DNA from: Gamsiella multidivaricata
Lineage: Eukaryota > Mortierellomycota > Mortierellomycetes > Mortierellales > Mortierellaceae
Direction of reading: 5' to 3'
Assembly (NCBI RefSeq): GCF_025024155.1
Contig: NW_026251724.1
Location: forward strand, 248,001-312,000
Length of the DNA stretch: 64,000 nt
Part shown: piece by piece, positions 22,086-34,117 of the stretch
Position numbering within the stretch: position 1 is the first letter of the stretch
How the letters are laid out: every line of letters starts with the position of its first letter
Notes under the pieces: model-generated
What the model was told of the DNA's origin: nothing
The model's database searches: none
The model's input: the letters and a program-made list of their open reading frames with translations, nothing else
Translations under genes and position numbers: made by a program

Positions 22086-23910
22086 ATGACAATCAACAAA
22101 AAACAGGCACAGCTACTAAGGCATTCCGTTGGCCAAGCCCGGTCGTCCTATCATCAGGCTGCATCGTCCATAGCATCACTATTTCGCTACAATCGCTCCC
22201 CACGTAAGGCAGCGACTGTGCCCCTGAGCATCTTTCGCCCTGTGGAACTCGTCTCCGAGTTGCTAACCAACCATGCCCATATCTGGAAGCTGGCTGGACT
22301 CTTGTTTTTAGGAGAGTTCCTACTTAACGTTGTCATTATCAAGAAGGTCCCCTGTATGTCCTATGTACCCTGTGTTGGATATTTTGGATCTCTTCCCAGC
22401 TAAAATCTTTTCAAAGGCTGACAAACATTCGTTCGCTCCTTCAGATACCGAGATTGACTGGACCGCATACATGCAGCAAGTTGCGGCTTATCTCAAGGGT
22501 GAAACGGACTACATGAAGCTGCGAGGCGACACAGGACCATTGGTATACCCCGCAGGATTCGTCTACATCTTCTCTATACTGTATCATCTCACGGATTTTG
22601 GCAAGAACATTCTCAAGGGCCAATGGATCTTCATGGGGATTTATCTGCTCACTCTCTTGATCGTGTTTGCGATTTACGCCAAGGATAAAACTGTATGTCT
22701 ACATGAGCAAAAGAATACTTTCTTGCAAGAAAAACTAAACATATACTAATGCTTTCATATGTTGATATTCTTGTTCTCAATCAGATTCCGCCCTATGTTC
22801 TGATATTCGTGTGCTTGTCAAGACGATTGCATTCGATCTACGTTCTTCGGTTGTTCAATGACCCGGTGGCGATGCTGTTCCTTTACGCGTCAGTGCTTTC
22901 GTTTCTTTACAAGAAATGGACTCTTAGCAGCGCACTATTCAGTCTTGCTATCTCAATCAAAATGAACATCCTACTGTTCTTTCCAGCTTTCGGGTTCTTG
23001 ATTTGGGAGACCCAGGGAGTGCTGGGAACCATTATCCAGTTGACAACCATGATCCTTATTCAGGTATGCCTGTGCAATACATCTGATGAAGAAAGAGAGG
23101 GGGGGTTGTGCAAAGTCATATATCCTAACACTATCATTCTCTCTTCTCTCATATGGACTGAATGTGATCAAAAGGTACTGTTGTCGCTACCCTTTACGCT
23201 TCATCATCCCGAGAACTACCTGCGCAAGGCCTTCGAGTTCTCTCGCGCTTTTGGGTACAAAGAGACAGTCAATTGGAAGCTCTTTGACGAAAAGACGTTT
23301 TTGAGTGAGGAATTAGCTAAATTTCTGCTCGTCGGCCATTTGCTTGTGCTCTTCGCCTTTGTGTTCTTCCGTTGGAGCAGGTATGCTTTTGCGATCTCAG
23401 ACAAAGCTCGATACTTAACACTTGGCACCTAGCATTATCTCATCAATATGTCTCTTTCCATCTTTCTATGTACTAAGGCCAGAAGGCGGGATAGTTCCGG
23501 TGGTGTTACGAGGATTGACAGCTTCGAAAACTGCCCTCTCGATTCACGCACAGCATATGAAGGCGAGCCATGTGCTGACATTACTATTTACCAGCAACTT
23601 TATCGGTATCATCTTTGCACGGTCACTGCATTACCAGTTTTATGCGTGGTACTATATGACACTGCCTTATCTCCTATGGCGGACGCAGCTACCGGTCGTT
23701 GTGCGTTTACTTTTGTTGGCAGCGATTGAGTGGCCATGGAATGTGTGTCCGGCGACAGTTCAGAGTTCCGGAGTTCTCATTGCGAGCCATGTTCTGATTC
23801 TGAAGGGACTTTGGTCGGAAGGAGAGGCGAGCGATACAGCCAGAAAACGGATTAGAGATTCAGGCAAGCGAAGGTTACATTTATCACAACGCTGTGTACG
23901 GAGGGTTTAA
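22086..23910 (+). pseudogene. ALG3: Second ALG3 copy, altered and probably non-functional
   Basis: The same five-exon structure as the left ALG3, with splice sites largely kept. Three features argue against normal function. The ALG3 signature block has three replacements within six codons (left SRVFQYKW, here SRAFGYKE, near 23250-23275). [10 protein letters not shown] is WPWNVCPATV. Near the end one G is missing (about 23813) and about 38 extra bases follow, so the basic tail VGRRGK is replaced by a new 30-residue tail ending at 23910. Exon 1 also differs in a cluster (SIASLFRYNRSPRKAA here). A 2-base insertion in the third intron makes that intron readable in frame, which may only be coincidence. 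Expression is possible; I call it a pseudogene with moderate confidence. Confidence 0.7.
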
Positions 23911-24066
23911 TATACTGTATATCAATCATAGTCCTATCCTCAACCTTATTTGCTTAATGTCAAGACTAAACTGGCGCGCGTGAATACGTGCAACAGGGTA
24001 CGAAGTTGCTCGCCATGCTTTGCTTTATTATTTCGACAGCATGGGAAGGGACGCCATGGGAATCCC

Positions 24067-24624
24067 TCAGTGTCGAGGCCAAGCATAGGATCTTGAGAAA
24101 GGCTCTTTGGTGCCAGGAGTTTCCATGAATGATAGGAGAATGACGACTCCAATGATCAGCCAGAACAGAAAGAATCTGTGGCTAGTTCCCGCCCTTGCCA
24201 CCTCCGAGATGTTGGTCTGAGCATCTTTCACAAATACTACTTGTTCGTTTGAAGCGGCAAAAGCACCAGAGCACCGTGGCTTTCGCTCTTGCTCGTGTTG
24301 TCTGTTCCATTCCCAGATACGAGACCTAGTCAGTTCGATATGGAGCTGGTCCTGGACTGCCTTCAGTTGCCGGTATCTGGCTCTGAGGTCTGCCACCGCG
24401 TAGTCTTCGTCTGTGTCGTCGACCGCGCTTCTGATGAAGCTATTAGTGGAGGGAGCATTGGAGCTCCGCGGTGAGGGTTTGCAGCTGCCGAATTTGAGAA
24501 GAGGGAGAAGGCTGGAGGCGTAGGCTGCGGGCGGGTTTGATGGATGAGAATTATAAAGCTCCTGGAAGAAGCGCTCGATATCTTGGAGCTCTTTGTTCAC
24601 GGAGTCGAGGTACTGTGTCTCCAT
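24067..24624 (-). CDS. Small tail-anchored protein, unknown function (right copy)
   Basis: Reverse-oriented copy of the gene at 11056-11613 with an identical predicted protein, including the C-terminal membrane segment FFLFWLIIGVVILLSF. The start (METQYLDSVNKE) and the 157-bp divergent promoter shared with the SNAPC4 copy are also preserved, so both copies may be expressed. Function is unknown. Confidence 0.6.
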   Translation of the reverse strand: METQYLDSVNKELQDIERFFQELYNSHPSNPPAAYASSLLPLLKFGSCKPSPRSSNAPSTNSFIRSAVDDTDEDYAVADLRARYRQLKAVQDQLHIELTRSRIWEWNRQHEQERKPRCSGAFAASNEQVVFVKDAQTNISEVARAGTSHRFFLFWLIIGVVILLSFMETPGTKEPFSRSYAWPRH

Positions 24625-24781
24625 TTTGGATGCTGGATGTCTGGGCGTCTGGGCGATAAGAAAGGCAGGCAAGAGTAATAATATCTCATGCTTGGCGCAC
24701 TGGCCTGACCGCCAATGCCATGTGACACAAGAGTGCGAAAAGCCACATTTGCTGACCTAAAAGAACGTAGACAGACTCTGC
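24625..24781. promoter_or_regulatory. Bidirectional promoter, SNAPC4 and tail-anchored gene (right copy)
   Basis: Reverse copy of 10899-11055, lying between start codons at 24624 (-) and 24782 (+). Confidence 0.45.
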
Positions 24782-27054
24782 ATGCATGCACCATCAGCGG
24801 CAGGACACCATTTGCAGATGCCACCGGACCCAGAGGAGACGCCATGCAGGGATGTGGAGGAGTATCTCAGCGACGAAAGTGAGAACGACGATGTGATCGA
24901 CAATGATCTTGAGCTCTTGCGTCTTTTACGCAGTCAGAACGTATCTCTGGAAGATCTCGTGCCAACCCAGCCCACCAAATCAGCGCGTGTCTCTAGCCAA
25001 GCAGACGACATCCATAGCAGCAAGGATACCAATATTTCTCCTGTACGTTGGGATTCTACTGGTACAGGTGCAGAACAGCAGAGTAGATCTGGATTAACGC
25101 TCACGGCCTTGCAGGGGCCGACGAATTTGTCTTCTAACAATACGACTGCAACGTTCGTGGACACAACTCCTTCTCAAAGCAGGCTACAAGACATATTAAA
25201 GGACAATACGTTGCAGGATAGTGCCCAGCAAAATGACACCGGTATCAATTCTATGGACTTGAGGACGGAGGACGATGCCATCGATACACCCTACATCACC
25301 ACGGAGGAGAGAGCTTCATTAACGAAAATGATTCGAGACCAGGCGGCCAAGGCTCTAACAATTAATAGGAAATATCAGAAAGCAGCGTTGCAGCAGCTCC
25401 AGGAGGTAGAAAAAGCGTATGCCAGGAACAAGGCGCTCGGGGTAAGGACGATAGATCCATGTCAAACATATTCTGCTTCTCGTGTTACGGGTACGACTAT
25501 CGTGTACTAATCCAAACATTGCAATCCAGGCTCAACTACAAGCCCTGAACGACAGACAGGAGGCGGTAGAGCGCGCTCCACTCATTCTTTCCACAACTAA
25601 GGCTCGGCTTGGCCCCCCGTATTTCGTGGATAGAGATGGCAAGGTACAATATAGCTTCTTTTGTTTTTATGTTTGTATATGCAAGAGAAGTAGGCTCTCC
25701 CCACAATGCAAGTGTACTAAAGACTTGGCAACTGGCGCCGTTTTTTTGTAGACACCTCCTGATAATGAAGACACAATCAGGCGAAAGAAGCGCCCTCTGA
25801 TTGTCACCGGAAAGATGAGGAGGTGGACGGATCAAGAACGGGAGAGCCTCAAGGCTGGCGTCATATCTGAGAACAAGCGGATTCTTTTCAATGAGTTCAC
25901 GAAAGCTGGTAACGAGGCTGGCATTCGGTCTCTGCAAACGGCTGCGGATATTCAAATGATGCTCAACACGCAGGGACTGAACTGGTCTCGGATCTCTCAA
26001 CGATTTGTAAGGGTTACATGTTTGACTGAATGGTTGCTCAGACGGTGTAATGCTTCGTTTTTCTAACTGTAAACCACAATATCTTTCTCCTGATTCTACA
26101 TTTGGGTCAGGTCGATACACGGACAGCCTCAGAGTGCCTCATTCAGTGGGCAGGAAACGACCATCCTGGTATTAACAAGGCAGAATGGTCGAGCGATGAG
26201 TTTGCAAAGCTGGAGGATCTAGTCAAGAAACACCAAGGGCACAATTGGGTCCAGATCGCGCTAGATCTTCGCACGGACCGGACAGGCGCGCAGTGCTTCA
26301 GGCAGTATCAAACCAAAAAGATGACGAAGCAAATATCCAAAGAGTAAGCTACGCATTTACGCTTATTTCTTATAATTGGCACTAGCATCCGACACGATGT
26401 GCCTAACAATCCAACTTTTCGGTTAACATCCTCTTGGTCATATGTATTGATAGGCCCTGGACTGAGGAGGAGGATGGGGTCTTAAAGGAGGCAGTGGAAA
26501 TGTTGGGCGAGAGGAGCTGGCAGCAAGTCTCTTATTGTTTTGATAACCGATCGCCCGCTCAGTGCATGGAGCGCTGGAAAAAGAGCTTGAACCCGTCGAT
26601 TCGCCGTGGTCGCTGGCTGGAGGAGGAGGATGGGGCCCTTAGAGCTGCACTGAAGGTGTATGGTGAAGGACGCTGGACCAAGGTTGCGCAGCATGTTCTT
26701 GGAAGGACAGATATTCAATGTCGAGAACGATATTTGAACGTGCTTTCACCAAATCTCAAAATGGGGCCCTGGACAGCCGAAGAAACTGAACTCCTGGCGA
26801 ACCTTGTCAAGGAACATGGAGACAAGAAGTGGGCCTTAATATCATCTCACATAGAGGGTCGAACCGACAATCACTGCTCAGCGCCTCACTTCAATAAAGC
26901 ATTTTCCTGCGTGCGAATCCATTCTTGCTCAGGATTGAAAGTGAAGCAGAAAGCCAGTGTTTGCCGGGTCGTTCCCAAGCGTTGCTATGGTTCCATACTT
27001 TTTAAACATGCTGTCTTCGTAACGGGCTGTCGTCGTCGTTGGTCAGAAGTGTAA
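24782..27054 (+). pseudogene. Truncated SNAPC4-like copy fused to reversed MCTS1 sequence
   Basis: The first four exons match the complete gene at 7540-10898 without visible change. The fifth exon (from 26450) runs through PWTEEEDGVLKEAVEMLG, GRWLEEEDGALRAALKVYG and GPWTAEETELLANLVKEHG to EGRTDNHCS, then leaves the family at about 26880. From there the frame reads 58 unrelated residues ([20 protein letters not shown] and so on) encoded by the antisense strand of MCTS1 intron 1 and promoter, ending at a TAA at 27052. The basic and acidic C-terminal half is lost. If made, the protein would keep nearly all DNA-binding repeats without the rest. I call it a broken copy, but the frame itself is open. 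Confidence 0.75.
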
Positions 27055-27066
27055 ATGGTGCACATT
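26888..27066 (-). repeat. Reversed fragment of the MCTS1 promoter, exon 1 and intron 1
   Basis: Reverse complement of about 6212-6397, with roughly a dozen differences including a 3-bp deletion in the GTC repeat. It lies directly at the deletion junction of the right arm. No homology to the left side continues beyond about 27066. Confidence 0.85.
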
Positions 27067-27630
27067 AGTAGATAGTTGCAGTTGGCCTGAAAAAGTCTAG
27101 GCTTCACATGAAGAAACAAAAATGCGTTCAGAATTGGTCAAGGTCGTCCCTGATCTGGCTATAAGGAGCCTCTTTCCGCTGAGTTGAGTACACCAAGTGA
27201 TACAGCACAGCCGGAACATTCCTGTAAAATGCTGCTTTCGGCACCTGATTGCCCATGCCGGTTTACTATAGCCTCAGCCCTCCACCTGCCACATATATTA
27301 ATTAGTAAACTTTAGGCACCACTTCACTGTTTGTAACGGCCTCAAAGAGTGGCATGCTGCATGGATTTTCTGTCATCCATTAAATTGCAGGAGATGAATT
27401 GTCCGCACAGGAGAGTATTTAAGCTGAACATGCTTCCTTTTATCCGTCTGCACCGATATAAAATACGTTAATTTTTATAGTCATTCACACTGGTTTTAAA
27501 CTTCGCATTTTTATTGAATGCCATGAAGACGACCAACAAGAGATCCCTGCCTCGATCATGACGAAAAGACAGCATGTGGACTCTGTGTATTGATCGCCGA
27601 CTTGTTGCAAAACATTCTTTGAAAAAATGC
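27067..27630. other. Intergenic, no gene seen
   Basis: About 560 bp between the duplication edge and the RPS30 stop codon. Frames are short and unconvincing. It includes the RPS30 3' region and AT-rich stretches near 27290-27310 and 27465-27480. Confidence 0.4.
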
Positions 27631-28710
<1,080 letters not shown>

Positions 28711-28877
28711 GATGTGATATGAAAGTTAAAGGAGGAACTAACAGCTCGCTGGGAGACCACAGACATAAGTCAGCTGTGGCTTGATCTGAGTGACTGCTCG
28801 TAGCTTCCCCTGGCCACAAAGTTCAGTTCATCTTTGGGCACCATCACACGTCTACATTAGTCCCAAAGCTTTTCACC

Positions 28878-31800
28878 ATGAGCAAGGACTCGCGGAAAGG
28901 AAAGACTACAGCGCCAGAGCGGAATCTTCCAGGTAGACTATCTAAGCATCGCTTTCAACTTTCCTCCCGTCCTGTTAACCTCAAACTGCGATCTAACCAG
29001 CTCCGTGAACTTTTAACCGTTGATGCCTCCTCACGTCCAACACAAGACCTTATCCCTCTTGGTATGCTCAATAGGATGATTAAGGTCAAAGGTCCATACC
29101 ATGGGTGTCTCATTAATCTGTTCTTTCGATTTGATTGTAACATGAATCAGGCAGGGCTCCAAGTAGGCCTATCAAGTCATCCTCGAAGTTAGAACCACAG
29201 CTCCTCAAAGGCATCTCAAGCTCCACAGCCTCTCCTTCAGCGCACACACCGCCTCTCGACTCACCCTCACAAAGTACGCCGGATTCTTCAAACGAGGGAG
29301 CATCACTGCCAGCGCAAAAGAGAGTCCGTATCAGCTCTGCATCAACCGGCAGCAACAGCGCACCATCCACGCCACCCAGAATCAAGACTGAGGAATCAAC
29401 ACTTAAATCTGCCCTCAGGAAACTTCCAGCCCAGCAAACACAGGGCTATCATCAGCATCAGGAGCAACAGACCGGGCCAAAGAGCCTTTGGTCTCTTACG
29501 CGGAATGTCAAAATCGAGCAAGAGACGGGTTTGGTCAATTTGCGCCAAGTTGACGAAGAAGGCAAGAATCGACTGGCGTTAGTTACCGCAATGGCTTTAA
29601 TATTCCTCATCGTGATTGTTAACGCCATTTGCTACGCCCTTATTTAGTGTACAAATCATTTTCACGGACTTCATGGGAGACACCACCTCCGTTTCAACAT
29701 ATTCGGGCTGCATTGCAATATCTTAAGTTCAATGCTCTTAAGCCAGATCCTGTGATCACCTCTGGACTTCTCCGACTCGGACAGGCGATGCCTGCGCTGC
29801 TTAGGGACCAAACAATATCCACCATTATGATCCAGATGCTGCGACCCGAGTTCACGCACAGTTTCAAGATCAGGACTAATGGAGCGGTAGTCTTTTTGAT
29901 TTGCGCACTCCTGCATCTTGCCTGGAATGAAATCGAAGACTGGCCAACAGATTTTGTCATGGCATATTTAGAGGATGCATTGGGGGAGCGCTCATGGTGC
30001 GCCCATGCAGATACAGAGACATTTGTGCGCAATATCCTGACTGCGTTTCGAACAGATGATCCGCTCAGCAGTGCAGAGGAAAAGCTGGACGCGGTTCGCC
30101 TGGATGAAAAGACTACGGCATCAGCGGTCATGGTGACAATTGATTTCCACCAATACACCAAGTCGCTGAGTGTCAGAAAGCGGTACAACGAACCAGGCGC
30201 GAAACACAACATCAAGCAGGTTACCCTACAGACTATGTGGGAGCATATTCCTATGGCCATTGGCGTAAGCGCAGTGGAAACCTCGGTGCGGAGTTTGATA
30301 AAGGTCATGATAGTTACTTGTCGGTGGGTCGAGGTCCGACTAAAAGCAATGAGCTGCATGGAGTGTAAGTGTTTGTGTTGTTTATGTTGTACTTCGTCCT
30401 TGTAACACATATTGATGTTTGTTCTTTGTGGTGTTGCATCTCTTGAATCAGAATTTTCTCTCTCTACTTTTTCGTCAAACTCTAGTCTGGCTCGGAAGTT
30501 TTCTAAAAAGCGCCAAGCCGCTTCTCCGACTTGTCCTCCGGCAGATTAGCACACAGGAAGTAATGTCAAAAGAGGACCTCGAAGCCTGGACGATGCTACT
30601 CGATTTTCGCTACAAAGGAAGACCTCATCAGGTGGAGACCGTCAAGGAAGAGCTCCGCGTCGTGCTGCTCGGACTCTCCAGCGGAGAACTGATCCGGGCA
30701 GGCCTGAACCATATCATGGAAGTGGAGATGAATCCGAACGAGCTTAAGAACCCATATCATCTAGACTTGATGGAGCTCCTTTTGCAGGCAATCCCTGACA
30801 ATCCAGGAGTCGCGTTTGGGCAGCTAATACAGGGATACGTTACCGACGCTGCGCTTCATATGGGAGGATCCGCCGTCAGCCCGCCATTGGCACCAATAAT
30901 TCTGGTTGTCAAGCGATGGATACGGCACCTAGGCAAGAGAAGCCTGTCATGGACGGCAGATCTGGTTGTCGGTCTTTTGAAGGACGGGCCCTCTATCACG
31001 CGACTTGGCCAGAAACAGGAGCAGCAACAACATTTGCATATCCCACCGGGTGGGCGAAATATACCTACGCTGTGGCTCTTGTTGGTTACCGAGGTTGTGT
31101 GCAATGTGATGATGGCGACGGCGATGGAAGCAAAAGAAATGAAGGACATCAAAGCAAGCAAGTTTTCGATTGAGCACGTTCACAGCTTTACGCTTCGGTG
31201 GTTCCAGACCATCAGCAACGTTGGTGCGGTCGTTGGAGTTCCAAGCGAAGGAGACATCTGCAAGACGCCATTTGGACCTATACCCTTGAATGCCCTGAGA
31301 ACCTGCATCACAAGGCTACTATTCTTGGATCCACCGCAGAGCTATGCCATGGATTCGGTGTGTATATCAATGGCACGATGGCACAGATTTTGCAGAGCTG
31401 CCAAGGAAAATTGCAGTCGATGATACTGAAACGTACTTCTTTTGTCATTTTATAGAGCTCTCAAGAATTCGATACGACGCTGATATGCAAAGTCATTGAG
31501 AATGGACTGCCCTTGACGGAGGCAGGACTTTCGGCATTATTGGGGATTCGACTTCCGCACAAAATGCTCCTCTCAATTGTTGGAGAGTACGTCTCCAGAG
31601 CCACCGATCTATCTCGCTTTGTAAGTTGCAACGACATTGTTGATACCGCAAGAACTGCTATTTAACTGTGGTAAGAGACACATACGAGACTGACTGACTG
31701 TTTTTCTCACATCTTTTTTAATAGTACCCAGAGAGTTGCGCGGTCAAGAATCCAGAGATCGTCGTCAAAATCTTTGATCTCTCCCGATTTTGCGAAACGA

Positions 31801-34022
31801 ATAACAGTCAGGTGCTGAAGCTTGCCAGTGATGTCCCTTTAGCCTGGATCCAATCCTTCTGGACGTGCTGCCTTATAACAGCAATGCTTGCGAGCTGTAA
31901 TCCAAGGTGCGGAACAAATTACTCTTTGATGACCATTGTATTTATTATGGATTTAATTCGGACGACCTTTAACACCAAATGTTTGGCATCAATCTTTTAG
32001 AATTCTAGCGCTGGTCGTATGGGATTCCATGCCGGTGGTTCGCACACTTCTGGAGATTTGCATCTCTCAACACTATTCCTTTCCGCCTCCCAACTATACT
32101 CCGCGCTCAGAGCCGTCATCGGAGCGTCTTTTGAGGCTCAGCATCCAGGCGGATCAGAAGGATCAGGAGTGTGTATTGGCGTGGGAAAAGGATGCGATAG
32201 TTGTGCAAGGTGAATGGAATGAGTCTCGTGGGGATGCTACACTGCAATTGAGTGAAAGCGAGTACGTTGGATGGCTCATGTGTTTGGATTTCGGACCCAG
32301 CCAGCCGGCAAGGGCGCCACCACCAGAGATCATGCAGCAATTGCGAGGGATGAATGAGCGATTTGGTCTGGGAATGAAGTTAGCCAGCTCGAGAGACCCC
32401 GACTACCTCGGAAGGATGGTAGGGAGTAACGATGATGCTGCATGGGTTGATCGGTTGCTTCGAGAGGTGCCAGAGATCCTCAACGCACTGCCAGCATCAA
32501 CACTCTGTGCCAGATACTGCCGGTCGATTGTCATGGGACACAAGGGGGCCGCGGGGGTCAAGGGCGAACCTAGTACCACAGGCGGAGCAGTGGATTCCAA
32601 CGTGCAAAGGAAACTGGTCGGATATCTGGAGAGTGTGATGGATAATGATAACATGCATGGGGTCGTATATGATCACCCCACACAGGATCCACTGCAGCGC
32701 TTCCAGGAGGTTCGGGATATTTTTGAGTACTTTTTGATTCGTCTTTGTCCTTTGCCATCGTTGGGTGCGTCAGAGGCCGAGGACACTGTGCAAGGGACAA
32801 AGTTGGCCATGAATGCGTTATTTAAGGGCGATCTATCCTGGCCGAATGTACTTCTACGGACGGTTTACAGGACGCCAGAGACAGGGTTCTTCAGCAAGTG
32901 TCTGCAGTGGATTGAGAACTTTGTCGCTTCAGAGACCAGTATCGAATGGCTTGCACGTAGCCTCAATTTCCTGTTGCAGGTCGATGGGGGAGAAGGGGAA
33001 CAGGTGCTCGAGCAAAGCCTGCTGACGATCTCGCGATTACTGACTGGCCGCCTCTTTGTGTTTGAATGGGTTGTCAACGAGAGGGTTGGGATTCTGAGGA
33101 AACTGGCAGGACGGGTAAATGAGTTCTTCGCGAGGCAGGACAGCATCATGGAGAATGTGTCGGTAACAGGCGCTGACCGTGTGATGCCGCTGACCCCCGT
33201 TCGACCCAAGGTACAAGTTGAGCTGTCGGGTGGCATGATGATGAGCACCTATCCTGAGATTCTGAGGCTGGCGCTACTCATGTTGTCGGTCGGCGATATC
33301 AACAAGCAAAGTAGGATGGCTATCGAAGTGCCCACTATCTCTTTTTCTTGATTACTCTGCTATCGTTAGCCAATACTAATACTATCCGTTTTTGTTTATG
33401 GCTGTCGCTGACGATAGCGGATTCTACGTGGAGCAGACTGTTTAAGGATTCCAGTCAAACTGACCCAGGAATACCCAAGCGACTCAAAAATGGAGCAGCG
33501 CTTTTGTCTTGCGATCCTCCCATGCAGAATGATCTACAGTTCAGACTGCGCCTTGTTCAGTACACCCAATATATAGAAGTCGTGCGAGTGGCCATGGATG
33601 GACTGAGCCTTGTGGAGGTGATTGATCTTTCAAAGGAGGCCTTTGGAGTCGATGTCAAAATCGCTCAGGTCATGCACGAGGTTCTCCTGACAGCGATGGA
33701 GGAAGAGAAGCAGCACAATGTGCCCGTACATCTTGAGAAGGCTACATCTCAAAGTAGGCGCTCGAACATAATGCTTACAGCAGTGAATGATGCCGCAATA
33801 CTGAGCACAAGTACTAATCAAGCCCGTTTATATGAGCCGAAAATAGGACTTCTGGTCCTTCTCAAGTATTATGCGGATCAAGGCAGTTCCTCAAGTCAGT
33901 CTACATGGGACATTATAAGAACCAGGATTGCCTTCAAGTCCTTGTCAGTCTCGACGCCAATGGCCACACAAACGGCGGCCGCTGTTCTACCTAATTTCTT
34001 TGAGCTGGCAGCTCGTGAATAA
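28878..34022 (+). CDS. Integrator complex subunit 1-like protein
   Basis: A long, mostly helical protein of roughly 1,550 residues, split into about eight exons. The N-terminus (MSKDSRKGKTTAPERNLPG) continues as a disordered Ser/Pro/Gln region with APPRIKTEES-like sequence. Helical-repeat sequence follows from YKSFSRTSWETPPPF onward. The best family cue is SSRDPDYLGRMVGSNDDAAW, which resembles the RNPDFLL-type block of INTS1, together with SPWP-like helical context and overall length. Integrator processes snRNA 3' ends and terminates paused Pol II. One intron (29562-29647) seems to use a GC-AG pair, because only a cut at G|GCAAGA keeps the frame. The last exon runs to 34022 and converges on TYW3. 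The family call is by eye and moderately certain. Confidence 0.62.
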
Positions 34023-34117
34023 AATACCGCAGGTCGCAGCCCCAGTCATATCGCAAACGCAAAAATGTCCATTTGATGCTGCAATCCGCAATGGCTAATA
34101 TCAAAGTACTCGGCTGT

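Larger units (their letters stand above)
22053..26880 (-). repeat. Right arm of the 4.8-kb inverted duplication
   Basis: Reverse complement of 8826-13592. The tail-anchored gene and SNAPC4 parts (about 23950-26870) look essentially identical to the left arm, including introns. The ALG3 part carries clustered differences near 22140-22210, 23125, 23250-23275, 23700-23760 and 23805-23870. The arm ends abruptly at about 26880 inside the last Myb repeat. Confidence 0.95.

Noticed and set aside
29585..29646. C-terminal membrane anchor (AMALIFLIVIVNAICYALI) of a short protein
   Set aside because: It lies in an intron with branch point and acceptor; the reading frame on both sides continues the INTS1-like protein.
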